From Hyphomonadaceae bacterium UBA2389 (GTDB lineage: Bacteria; Pseudomonadota; Alphaproteobacteria; Caulobacterales; Aquidulcibacteraceae), in contig DDSN01000062.1 of the NCBI GenBank assembly GCA_002343395.1, positions 1 to 5,338 of the forward strand: a stretch of DNA of 5,338 nucleotides, in the 5' to 3' direction. Position 1 is the first letter of the stretch; the number at the start of each line of letters is the position of its first letter. Shown here piece by piece: positions 1-5,338 of the stretch. A program made the translations under genes and the position numbers. The notes below the pieces were generated by a model. It ran no database searches. It was given only the letters and a program-made list of their open reading frames with translations, and was not told the DNA's origin.

Positions 1-1560
1 GAAGTGGCCGGCGTCGCCGAACTCGGCGCGACAGGCCGCGGCGAGGACATGGAAATCACGACCTACCTGGAGGCCGCGCTTTCCAGCGAGCTTTCGGCGA
101 ACGTGATCGACCTCTGTCCTGTTGGTGCGCTGACCTCGAAGCCCTATGCGTTCAACGCGCGTCCTTGGGAGCTGAGCAAAACCGAGTCCGTCGATGTGAT
201 GGATGCGCTTGGGTCGAACATCCGCGTCGATGCGCGCGGCGACGCCGTTTTGCGTGTGTTGCCGCGCATGAACGATGAGATCAACGAGGAGTGGATTTCG
301 GATAAGGCCCGCTACGCCGAGGACGGGCTGTCGCGCCAGCGCTTGGATCGCCCCTACGTCCGCGAGAACGGCAAACTGCGGGCGGCGTCGTGGCCGGAGG
401 CGCTTGAGGCGACGGCGCGCGCGCTATCGGGCGATCCCAAGAAGATCGGCGCGGTCGCGGGCGATCTCTCATGCGCCGAGAGCATGAAGGCGACTCTGGA
501 TCTTTTCCGCGCGCTTGGCTCGCCGAACACGGATTGCCGCCCTGACGGCCTGAAGCTCGGCGGCGGCGCCCGCGCGAGCTACCTGTTCAATTCCACCATC
601 GCTGGTCTCGATGAGGCCGACGCAATATTGCTTGTCGGAACCAATCCGCGCACGGAAGCGCCCGTTCTGAATGCGCGCATCCGCAAGGCGTGGCTGCGTG
701 GCGCCGAAATCGGCGTCATCGGCGCGCCCGCTGACTTGACCTACCGCGCGACGCACATCGGCGTGGGACCTTCGGCGCTGACTCAGCTCGGGACGTTCGC
801 CGACATATTGAAGGACGCCCAGCGGCCGATGATCATCGTGGGGCAAGGTGCGCTGACGCGTGCTGACGGCGCCGCGGTGCTGAGCGCCGTCGGCAAGCTG
901 GCGGCGGCCGTGGGCGTCGTGAAAGAGGGTTGGAACGGTTTCAACGTGCTGCACACGGCGGCGGCGCGCGTCGGCGGACTCGATCTCGGCTTCCTGCCTG
1001 GCGCGGGCGGCAAAAGCGCACCGGAAATGCTGTCTGGCGGAATGGATACGCTGCTGTTGCTGGGCGTCGACGAGGTTGCGCTGCCGCGCGCCGGCACGAT
1101 CATTTACATCGGCTCGCATGGCGACGCGGGTGCGCACCGCGCCGACATCATCCTACCGGGCGCCGCCTATACGGAGAAGGACGCGACTTGGGTCAACACC
1201 GAAGGCCGGGTTCAATACGGGCGACGCGCGACCTTCCCGAAGGGCGAGGCTAAGGAAGATTGGACCATTCTGCGCGCGCTCTCGGGCGTGATGGGCAAGG
1301 TTTTGCCCTATGACTCCCTCGATCAGCTGCGCGCCAAGATGATCGCGGATCATCCGACCTTTGGACAGGTCGATTACGCGCCTGCGGGCGCGTCGAGCTT
1401 CGATGTCGCCGCGCTTGGCGCGGCGGGCGCCATGACGGATGCGGCGTTCGTCTCCCCCGTCGACGATTTCTATCTCACCAATCCGATCGCCCGGGCGTCG
1501 AAAACGATGGCCGAGTGCTCACGCCTGAAGCATGGGGCGGAAAGGGTGGCGGCGGAATGA
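1..1560 (+). CDS. nuoG: NADH-quinone oxidoreductase subunit G, 3' part (5' end outside window)
   Basis: This is the large iron-sulfur subunit of the complex I peripheral arm, which passes electrons from the NuoE/F module towards NuoB/I. The frame is open from base 1, and 519 residues are visible. The GTG at base 4 is an internal codon, not the start. The [2Fe-2S] domain and most cluster ligands lie upstream. Numbering from the first visible codon, the start matches the end of the cluster-binding region, with C39 in the CPVGAL motif (expected last ligand of cluster N4). A molybdopterin-oxidoreductase-like domain that has lost its cofactor function follows, including GTNPRTE at 213-219 and EKDATWVNTEGR at 392-403. 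The end, YLTNPIARASKTMAECS, is typical of alphaproteobacterial NuoG. Only four cysteines are visible (39, 158, 179, 506), so no N7 cluster site exists. About 170 N-terminal residues are probably missing, judging from a usual length near 690. The stop overlaps the nuoH start. Confidence 0.97.
   Translation, partial: EVAGVAELGATGRGEDMEITTYLEAALSSELSANVIDLCPVGALTSKPYAFNARPWELSKTESVDVMDALGSNIRVDARGDAVLRVLPRMNDEINEEWISDKARYAEDGLSRQRLDRPYVRENGKLRAASWPEALEATARALSGDPKKIGAVAGDLSCAESMKATLDLFRALGSPNTDCRPDGLKLGGGARASYLFNSTIAGLDEADAILLVGTNPRTEAPVLNARIRKAWLRGAEIGVIGAPADLTYRATHIGVGPSALTQLGTFADILKDAQRPMIIVGQGALTRADGAAVLSAVGKLAAAVGVVKEGWNGFNVLHTAAARVGGLDLGFLPGAGGKSAPEMLSGGMDTLLLLGVDEVALPRAGTIIYIGSHGDAGAHRADIILPGAAYTEKDATWVNTEGRVQYGRRATFPKGEAKEDWTILRALSGVMGKVLPYDSLDQLRAKMIADHPTFGQVDYAPAGASSFDVAALGAAGAMTDAAFVSPVDDFYLTNPIARASKTMAECSRLKHGAERVAAE
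1539..1560 (+). promoter_or_regulatory. nuoG-nuoH coupling junction with ATGA overlap
   Basis: The ATG of nuoH (1557-1559) overlaps the TGA of nuoG (1558-1560). Purine-rich GGAAAGGG at 1539-1546 lies 10 bases before the start and could serve as the ribosome binding site, with GGCGGA directly before the ATG. Such overlaps usually allow a terminating ribosome to restart, which would keep NuoG and NuoH output linked. The overlap is seen directly; the coupling is inferred. This junction decides the nuoH start against the GTG at 1515. Confidence 0.7.
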
Positions 1561-2669
1561 ACCCCGACCTCGATTACATCACGTGGTTCGGGATCGACTG
1601 GCCGGTCGAGATCGAATGGGGCCTCGTGAAGACCGGGCAAATCCTGGCGGTCATGATCTACCTGCTGCTGACGTTGGCTTTCATTCTGCTGTTCGACCGG
1701 AAGGTTTGGGCGGCGGTTCAGCTGCGTAAGGGTCCCAACGTCGTCGGTCCGTTCGGACTGCTGCAATCCTTCGCCGATTTTTTCAAATTCGTGTTCAAGG
1801 AAATCGTCATTCCAGCGGGCGCGAACAAGACGGTCTTCATTCTCGCGCCGCTGATCACTTTCGTGCTCGCGTTCGTGGGCTGGGCCGTCGTGCCCTGGGG
1901 CAACGGTTGGGTGATCGCGGACCTGAACGTCGGCATCCTCTACCTGTTCGCGATCAGCTCGCTTGGCGTGTACGGCATTATCATGGGCGGCTGGGCTTCG
2001 AACTCGAAGTATCCGTTCCTTGGCGGTTTGCGCTCCGCGGCGCAGATGGTGAGTTACGAGGTGTCGATCGGCTTCATCATCATTACCGTGCTGCTGCTGG
2101 TCGGTTCGCTTAACCTGTCCGCCATCGTGGACGCGCAGCGCGACGGCATCTGGATGTGGCACGGGTTCCGGCTGGCCAACTTCGCCGAGTTCCCGAACAA
2201 CATTCTCGTTGGCGCCATCATGTTGGCGATGATGGTCATGTTTTTTGTCTCCGCCCTCGCCGAAACCAACCGGCCGCCCTTCGATCTGCCGGAAGCGGAA
2301 TCCGAACTCGTCGCTGGTTATCAGGTGGAGTACAGCTCGACCCCGTACTTGTTGTTCATGATCGGCGAATACCTCAACATCGTGCTGATGTGCGCGATGA
2401 CCTCGATCTTGTTCCTCGGCGGTTGGCACCTACCCTGGGGGGCGGTCGACGATCCGATCCTCGGTTTCCTCGTTCTGAGCGCTAAGATCTGGTTTGTGTT
2501 CTTCATGTTCGCGATGGTGAAGGCGATCGTGCCGCGCTACCGCTACGATCAGTTGATGCGCTTGGGCTGGAAGGTGTTCCTGCCCACCTCGCTCGTCGCT
2601 GTCGCGGCGATCGCCTACTACGTCACGTTCTTACAGCCCGCTTCGGCGGCGATCACGGCGGGGGGCTAG
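1557..2669 (+). CDS. nuoH: NADH-quinone oxidoreductase subunit H (quinone-binding membrane subunit)
   Basis: NuoH (ND1 family) is an inner-membrane protein that joins the peripheral arm to the membrane arm and lines much of the ubiquinone cavity. The product is 370 residues, somewhat longer than the 340-350 usual in alphaproteobacteria. The first membrane helix spans about residues 24-46. It is followed by the conserved loop DRKVWAAVQLRKGPNVVGP (R57, K58, G59, P60) and QSFADFFKFVFKE. The signature ETNRPPFDLPEAESELVAGY runs from E236 to Y255 and carries the acidic residues linked to quinone reduction and proton transfer. PRYRYDQLMRLGWK precedes the last helix. The start is the ATG in the ATGA overlap with nuoG. 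An in-frame GTG 14 codons upstream would add a glycine-rich leader unlike the family and is not preferred. The overlap suggests translational coupling to nuoG. Function is assigned from family knowledge; the motifs are read directly. Confidence 0.97.
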   Translation: MNPDLDYITWFGIDWPVEIEWGLVKTGQILAVMIYLLLTLAFILLFDRKVWAAVQLRKGPNVVGPFGLLQSFADFFKFVFKEIVIPAGANKTVFILAPLITFVLAFVGWAVVPWGNGWVIADLNVGILYLFAISSLGVYGIIMGGWASNSKYPFLGGLRSAAQMVSYEVSIGFIIITVLLLVGSLNLSAIVDAQRDGIWMWHGFRLANFAEFPNNILVGAIMLAMMVMFFVSALAETNRPPFDLPEAESELVAGYQVEYSSTPYLLFMIGEYLNIVLMCAMTSILFLGGWHLPWGAVDDPILGFLVLSAKIWFVFFMFAMVKAIVPRYRYDQLMRLGWKVFLPTSLVAVAAIAYYVTFLQPASAAITAGG

Positions 2670-2671
2670 GG

Positions 2672-3160
2672 ATGTCGCGTCTTCTCCAGGCCGCCAAGGG
2701 CGCCCTGATGCTCGACATGATCGGCGGCTTCATGCTCGGCATGAAGTATTTCTTCCGGCGCAAGGCGACGGTGAACTATCCGTTCGAGAAGGGCCCGCTC
2801 AGCCCGCGCTTCCGGGGCGAGCATGCGCTGCGCCGGTATCCCAACGGCGAAGAACGCTGCATCGCCTGCAAGCTCTGCGAAGCGATTTGCCCAGCGCAGG
2901 CCATCACCATCGAGGCGGAGCCGCGCGAAGACGGTTCGCGGCGCACGACCCGTTACGACATCGACATGACGAAGTGCATCTATTGCGGCTTTTGTCAGGA
3001 GGCGTGCCCCGTCGATGCGATCGTCGAAGGACCGAACTTCGAGTTCGCCACCGAGACGCGCGAAGAGCTTTTCTACGATAAGGAGCGGTTGCTCGCGAAC
3101 GGCGATCGCTGGGAACGGGAAATCGCGAAGAATTTGGAGCTTGACGCGCCGTACCGGTGA
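2672..3160 (+). CDS. nuoI: NADH-quinone oxidoreductase subunit I (two [4Fe-4S] ferredoxin-type)
   Basis: NuoI carries clusters N6a and N6b, which relay electrons from NuoG to the terminal N2 cluster in NuoB at the membrane interface. The product is 162 residues, the normal length for the alphaproteobacterial and mitochondrial TYKY type. An N-terminal amphipathic segment (about residues 1-30, GALMLDMIGGFMLGMKYFF) probably lies along the membrane. NYPFEKGPLSPRFRGEHALRRYPNGEERC is the conserved lead-in. Two CxxCxxCxxxCP motifs follow: C63, C66, C69, C73 and C102, C105, C108, C112. In this fold each cluster takes three cysteines from one motif and the fourth from the other. The C-terminus (FATETREELFYDKERLLANGDRWE) is also family-typical. 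The start is 2 bases after the nuoH stop, with a run of six G at 2660-2665 as the likely Shine-Dalgarno. All eight ligands are present and nothing is odd. Confidence 0.98.
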   Translation: MSRLLQAAKGALMLDMIGGFMLGMKYFFRRKATVNYPFEKGPLSPRFRGEHALRRYPNGEERCIACKLCEAICPAQAITIEAEPREDGSRRTTRYDIDMTKCIYCGFCQEACPVDAIVEGPNFEFATETREELFYDKERLLANGDRWEREIAKNLELDAPYR

Positions 3161-3167
3161 CGCGCGC

Positions 3168-3181
3168 GGGAGGGACGGGGA
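3168..3181 (+). promoter_or_regulatory. Ribosome binding site of nuoJ
   Basis: GGGAGGG at 3168-3174 contains the GGAGG core, 8 bases before the nuoJ ATG, and a second G-rich block, GGGG, sits at 3177-3180. It is the best Shine-Dalgarno match in the window and falls in the longest intergenic gap (21 bases). This suggests that nuoJ is initiated independently rather than by coupling to nuoI. Confidence 0.75.
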
Positions 3182-3787
3182 ATGTTGGCGGCAATCGCCT
3201 TTTATGTCTTGGCCGCGATCGCGGTGATCTCCGCCTTCGCGGTGATCGCCGCGCGCAATCCCGTACACTCGGTGCTCTTTCTGATTTTGACTTTTTTCAC
3301 GGCGGCGGGCCTGTTCGTGCTGCTGGGCGCTGAATTCCTCGCGATGCTGCTGGTCGTTGTGTATGTCGGCGCCGTCGCGGTGCTCTTCCTGTTCGTCGTC
3401 ATGATGCTGGACGTGGACTTCGCGGAGCTGAAGCAGGGGTTCCTTTCCTATATGCCCGTTGGGGCGCTTGTCGCTGCGGCGTTGCTGGCGGAACTTGTGC
3501 TTGTTGCGAGCGCCGCCTCATCGGCGGGCGGCGCGCCGATCGCCATTGGACAGGGCGAGAGCGAAACGACCAACGCCGCCGCCATCGGTCAGGTGCTCTA
3601 CACCGAGTACTTGCTCGTGTTTCAGTTGGCGGGATTGGTTCTTTTCGTGGCGATGATCGGCGCCATTGTGCTCACGCTGCGCCACCGCCCGGGCGTCAAG
3701 AAGCAGGATGTCGGGGCGCAGGTTGGGCGGCGGCGTTCCGAAGGGGTGGAGCTGAAAGACGTTCGCCCCGGTCAAGGTCTGGGTTAG
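3182..3787 (+). CDS. nuoJ: NADH-quinone oxidoreductase subunit J (membrane arm)
   Basis: NuoJ (ND6 family) is an inner-membrane subunit between NuoH and the antiporter-like subunits, and it helps transmit redox-driven changes to the proton pumps. The product is 201 residues with five predicted membrane helices: about 2-23, 29-48, 52-76, 91-112 and 144-166. The third helix holds the family's most conserved stretch, EFLAMLLVVVYVGAVAVLFLFVVMM (E51, Y61, G63), where a pi-bulge is known in complex I structures. The segment IGQVLYTEYLLVFQLAGLVLFVAMIGAIVLTLRHR is also typical. A charged soluble tail follows (167-201), rich in K/R and ending ELKDVRPGQGLG; I recall similar tails in alphaproteobacterial NuoJ. 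The start has a strong GGGAGGG Shine-Dalgarno at 3168-3174, and its first helix begins immediately. The gene lies 21 bases after nuoI and 9 before nuoK. Confidence 0.96.
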   Translation: MLAAIAFYVLAAIAVISAFAVIAARNPVHSVLFLILTFFTAAGLFVLLGAEFLAMLLVVVYVGAVAVLFLFVVMMLDVDFAELKQGFLSYMPVGALVAAALLAELVLVASAASSAGGAPIAIGQGESETTNAAAIGQVLYTEYLLVFQLAGLVLFVAMIGAIVLTLRHRPGVKKQDVGAQVGRRRSEGVELKDVRPGQGLG

Positions 3788-3796
3788 GGGCGGCCG

Positions 3797-4105
3797 ATGG
3801 AAATCACGCTCGTCCATTATCTGTTTGTCGCCGCCGCTCTGTTCACGATCGGCGTTTTCGGCATTTTCGTGAACCGCAAGAACGTCATCATCATTCTGAT
3901 GTCGATCGAACTCGTGCTCTTGTCGGTCAACATCAACTTGGTGGCGTTCTCCGCCTACCTCCAGAACATACAAGGTCAGGTGTTCGCGATGATGGTCCTG
4001 ACCGTCGCGGCGGCCGAAGCCGCCGTCGGGCTCGCGATTCTCGTGACCTATTTCCGCAACCGTGGCGGAATCGCCGTGGAAGACATCAACCAGATGCGGG
4101 GCTAA
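3797..4105 (+). CDS. nuoK: NADH-quinone oxidoreductase subunit K (membrane arm)
   Basis: NuoK (ND4L family) is a small three-helix inner-membrane subunit that contributes to the proton path next to NuoJ and NuoN. The product is 102 residues, the standard length. Helices lie at about 5-24, 29-54 and 62-86. The two buried glutamates known to matter for proton translocation are present: E38 in IILMSIELVLLSVN (equivalent to E. coli E36) and E74 in TVAAAEAAVGLAI (equivalent to E. coli E72). The short NRKN loop (26-29) between helices 1 and 2 is also conserved. The C-terminus GGIAVEDINQMRG matches the family ending 'V..D..N.M.G'. The start follows the nuoJ stop by 9 bases, with GGGG at 3787-3790 as a plausible ribosome binding site 6 bases upstream. 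Nothing is unusual. Confidence 0.98.
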   Translation: MEITLVHYLFVAAALFTIGVFGIFVNRKNVIIILMSIELVLLSVNINLVAFSAYLQNIQGQVFAMMVLTVAAAEAAVGLAILVTYFRNRGGIAVEDINQMRG

Positions 4106-4109
4106 AGGC
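4098..4109 (+). promoter_or_regulatory. Probable ribosome binding site of nuoL (GTG start)
   Basis: GGGG at 4098-4101 lies 8 bases before the GTG at 4110, inside the last codons of nuoK. A weaker AAAGG at 4104-4108 is too close to the start to be the main site. The spacing supports the GTG as the true nuoL start. The match to the Shine-Dalgarno consensus is modest. Confidence 0.5.
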
Positions 4110-5338
4110 GTGCAATTCTCGACCGAAGCCCTGATCGTGCTGGCGCCGTTGTTCGCGGCGGCGTTCGCGGGCCTGTTGCAGCGTTTCATCGGCGACCGCG
4201 TCGCGATGACGGTGACGACGGCCTCGGTAGGGCTCTCGCTGCTGTTGTCATGGCCAATCTTCATCGACTTCGTCTGGGGTGAGGGGCACGAGCGCACAAT
4301 CGAGCTTTTCCGCTTTATCGATGTCGCGGGCTTCACATCAATCTGGAGCGTGCGGATCGACACCCTGTCGGCGATCATGCTGGTCGTCGTGAACACGGTG
4401 AGTTTCCTCGTTCACGTCTATTCCTGGGGCTATATGGCGGAGGACCCGCACCGGGCGCGGTTCTTCTCCTATCTCTCCTTCTTCACCTTTTCGATGTTGG
4501 CGCTCGTCACGGCGAACGACTTCCTTCAGCTCTTCTTCGGCTGGGAAGGCGTGGGAGTCGCTTCGTACCTGCTGATCGGATTTTGGTTCCAGAAGCGCTC
4601 GGCCAACGACGCCGCCATCAAGGCATTCGTCACCAATCGGGTTGGCGATTTCGGTTTCGCGCTCGGCATCATGGCGGCGTTCTTCTGCTACGGTTCGATT
4701 CAGTTCGACGAAGTTTTTCACGCCGCCGCCGCCAATCCGGAGATGCTGATTGGCGTGGGGGAGCTGCGCTTCAAGGCGGTCGAGGTGGTGAGCTTCCTGT
4801 TGTTCATCGGCGCCATGGGCAAGAGCGCGCAGTTCTTCCTGCACGTGTGGTTGCCCGACGCGATGGAAGGTCCAACGCCGGTCTCCGCCCTGATCCATGC
4901 GGCGACGATGGTGACCGCGGGCGTTTTCATGGTGAGCCGGTGCGGCGAGCTCTATCATATGGCGCCGCTTGCCTCCGGGTTCGTCACCGTGATCGGCGCG
5001 TCAACGGCCTTGTTCGCGGCGACCGTCGGGCTTGCGCAGAACGACATCAAACGCGTGATCGCGTATTCCACGTGCTCTCAACTCGGCTACATGTTCTTCG
5101 CGGCTGGCGTCGGCGCCTACAACGCGGCGATGTTCCACTTGTTCACGCACGCATTTTTCAAAGCGCTGCTCTTCCTAGGCGCGGGCTCGGTGATCCATGG
5201 CATGCATCACGAGCAGGACATGCGCTTCATGGGCGGCGTGCGTGAACCGATGCCGATCACCTGGGCGATGATGCTGATCGGCACGCTGGCGCTGACGGGC
5301 GTCGGCATCCCGCACGTCGGCGGCTTCGCCGGCTTCCA
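4110..5338 (+). CDS. nuoL: NADH-quinone oxidoreductase subunit L, 5' part (3' end outside window)
   Basis: NuoL (ND5 family) is the distal antiporter-like proton pump of the complex I membrane arm. I read 409 residues from a GTG start before the window ends; the family is usually 600-700 long, so about one third is missing, including the long lateral helix. The frame is open to the last base. The start is GTG, 4 bases after the nuoK stop: the product then begins MQFSTEALIVLAPLFAAAF, a normal first helix, and the next ATG in frame (codon 33) would remove that helix. Key ion-path residues are present: E146 in FFGWEGVGVASYLLIGFW (E. coli E144), K238 in MGKSAQFFLHVWLPDAMEG (E. coli K229) and K351 in HAFFKALLFLGAGS (E. 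coli K342). PTPVSALIHAATMVTAG follows K238. The visible end, LALTGVGIPHVGGFAGF, stops just before the expected conserved SKD stretch. By family convention nuoM and nuoN should follow. Confidence 0.96.
   Translation, partial: MQFSTEALIVLAPLFAAAFAGLLQRFIGDRVAMTVTTASVGLSLLLSWPIFIDFVWGEGHERTIELFRFIDVAGFTSIWSVRIDTLSAIMLVVVNTVSFLVHVYSWGYMAEDPHRARFFSYLSFFTFSMLALVTANDFLQLFFGWEGVGVASYLLIGFWFQKRSANDAAIKAFVTNRVGDFGFALGIMAAFFCYGSIQFDEVFHAAAANPEMLIGVGELRFKAVEVVSFLLFIGAMGKSAQFFLHVWLPDAMEGPTPVSALIHAATMVTAGVFMVSRCGELYHMAPLASGFVTVIGASTALFAATVGLAQNDIKRVIAYSTCSQLGYMFFAAGVGAYNAAMFHLFTHAFFKALLFLGAGSVIHGMHHEQDMRFMGGVREPMPITWAMMLIGTLALTGVGIPHVGGFAGF

Noticed and set aside
469..1137. A 222-codon open frame on the - strand opposite nuoG.
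   Set aside because: It is arginine- and alanine-rich with no domain, and lies wholly inside the conserved nuoG sequence on the other strand.
1515..1556. A GTG start 14 codons upstream for nuoH.
   Set aside because: It would add LTPEAWGGKGGGG, unlike any NuoH N-terminus I know, and increase the overlap with nuoG. The ATG at 1557 gives the usual coupled arrangement.
1470..2429. A 319-codon open frame on the - strand opposite nuoG/nuoH.
   Set aside because: It is antisense to a clear nuoH. Its product is a low-complexity mix of D, H, Q, E and R, which is what the reverse complement of GC-rich membrane-protein codons yields. It has no recognisable domain.
3161..3181. The nuoI-nuoJ gap as a possible terminator or small regulatory element.
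   Set aside because: At 21 bases it shows no inverted repeat or T-run; its G-rich content is explained by the nuoJ ribosome binding site.
2666..3268. A 200-codon open frame on the - strand opposite nuoI.
   Set aside because: nuoI has all eight cluster cysteines on the + strand; the opposite frame shows no motif.
3518..4396. A 292-codon open frame on the - strand across nuoJ, nuoK and the start of nuoL.
   Set aside because: It crosses three well-supported genes, has polar, repetitive composition and no family resemblance. It is a codon-bias shadow.
4583..5245. A 220-codon + strand open frame, and a - strand frame at 4338-4958, within nuoL.
   Set aside because: Both are arginine- or acid-rich shadows. 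The real frame here is nuoL from 4110, which matches the family throughout.
1..5338. The possibility of an undescribed system hidden in the operon.
   Set aside because: Essentially every base is accounted for by six canonical complex I genes with intact motifs and no inserts, frameshifts or compositional breaks.

Overview
This window is the middle of a type I NADH dehydrogenase (respiratory complex I, NDH-1) operon. All genes are on the + strand in the canonical order nuoG (3' part), nuoH, nuoI, nuoJ, nuoK, nuoL (5' part). The sequence is GC-rich (roughly 60-65% by eye). The protein signatures point to an alphaproteobacterium: NuoG lacks the cysteine motif for the extra N7 cluster, NuoH has the 'DRKVWAAVQLRKGPNVVGP' and 'PRYRYDQLMRLGWK' style motifs, and NuoJ has a charged C-terminal tail ending in PGQGLG. 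I cannot assign a genus from this stretch.

Layout: 1-1560 nuoG, cut off at its 5' end by the window; 1557-2669 nuoH, overlapping the nuoG stop in an ATGA; 2672-3160 nuoI after 2 bases; 3182-3787 nuoJ after 21 bases with a strong Shine-Dalgarno; 3797-4105 nuoK after 9 bases; 4110-5338 nuoL after 4 bases, with a GTG start, cut off at its 3' end. The largest intergenic gap is 21 bases, so there is no room for another gene, an internal promoter of normal size or a terminator. Everything is consistent with one polycistronic message whose promoter lies upstream of the window.

Together the genes cover both arms of the enzyme. NuoG and NuoI belong to the peripheral arm that carries electrons from NADH along iron-sulfur clusters. 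NuoH forms the junction where ubiquinone binds. NuoJ, NuoK and NuoL belong to the proton-pumping membrane arm. By family convention nuoA-F should lie upstream and nuoM-N downstream, but neither is visible here.

I looked for an unusual or undescribed system and found none. All six reading frames are intact, every key motif I could check is present, and no foreign insert, repeat, mobile element, RNA gene or CRISPR is visible. The long open frames on the opposite strand are shadows of the GC-rich coding sequence. The findings listed are minor.
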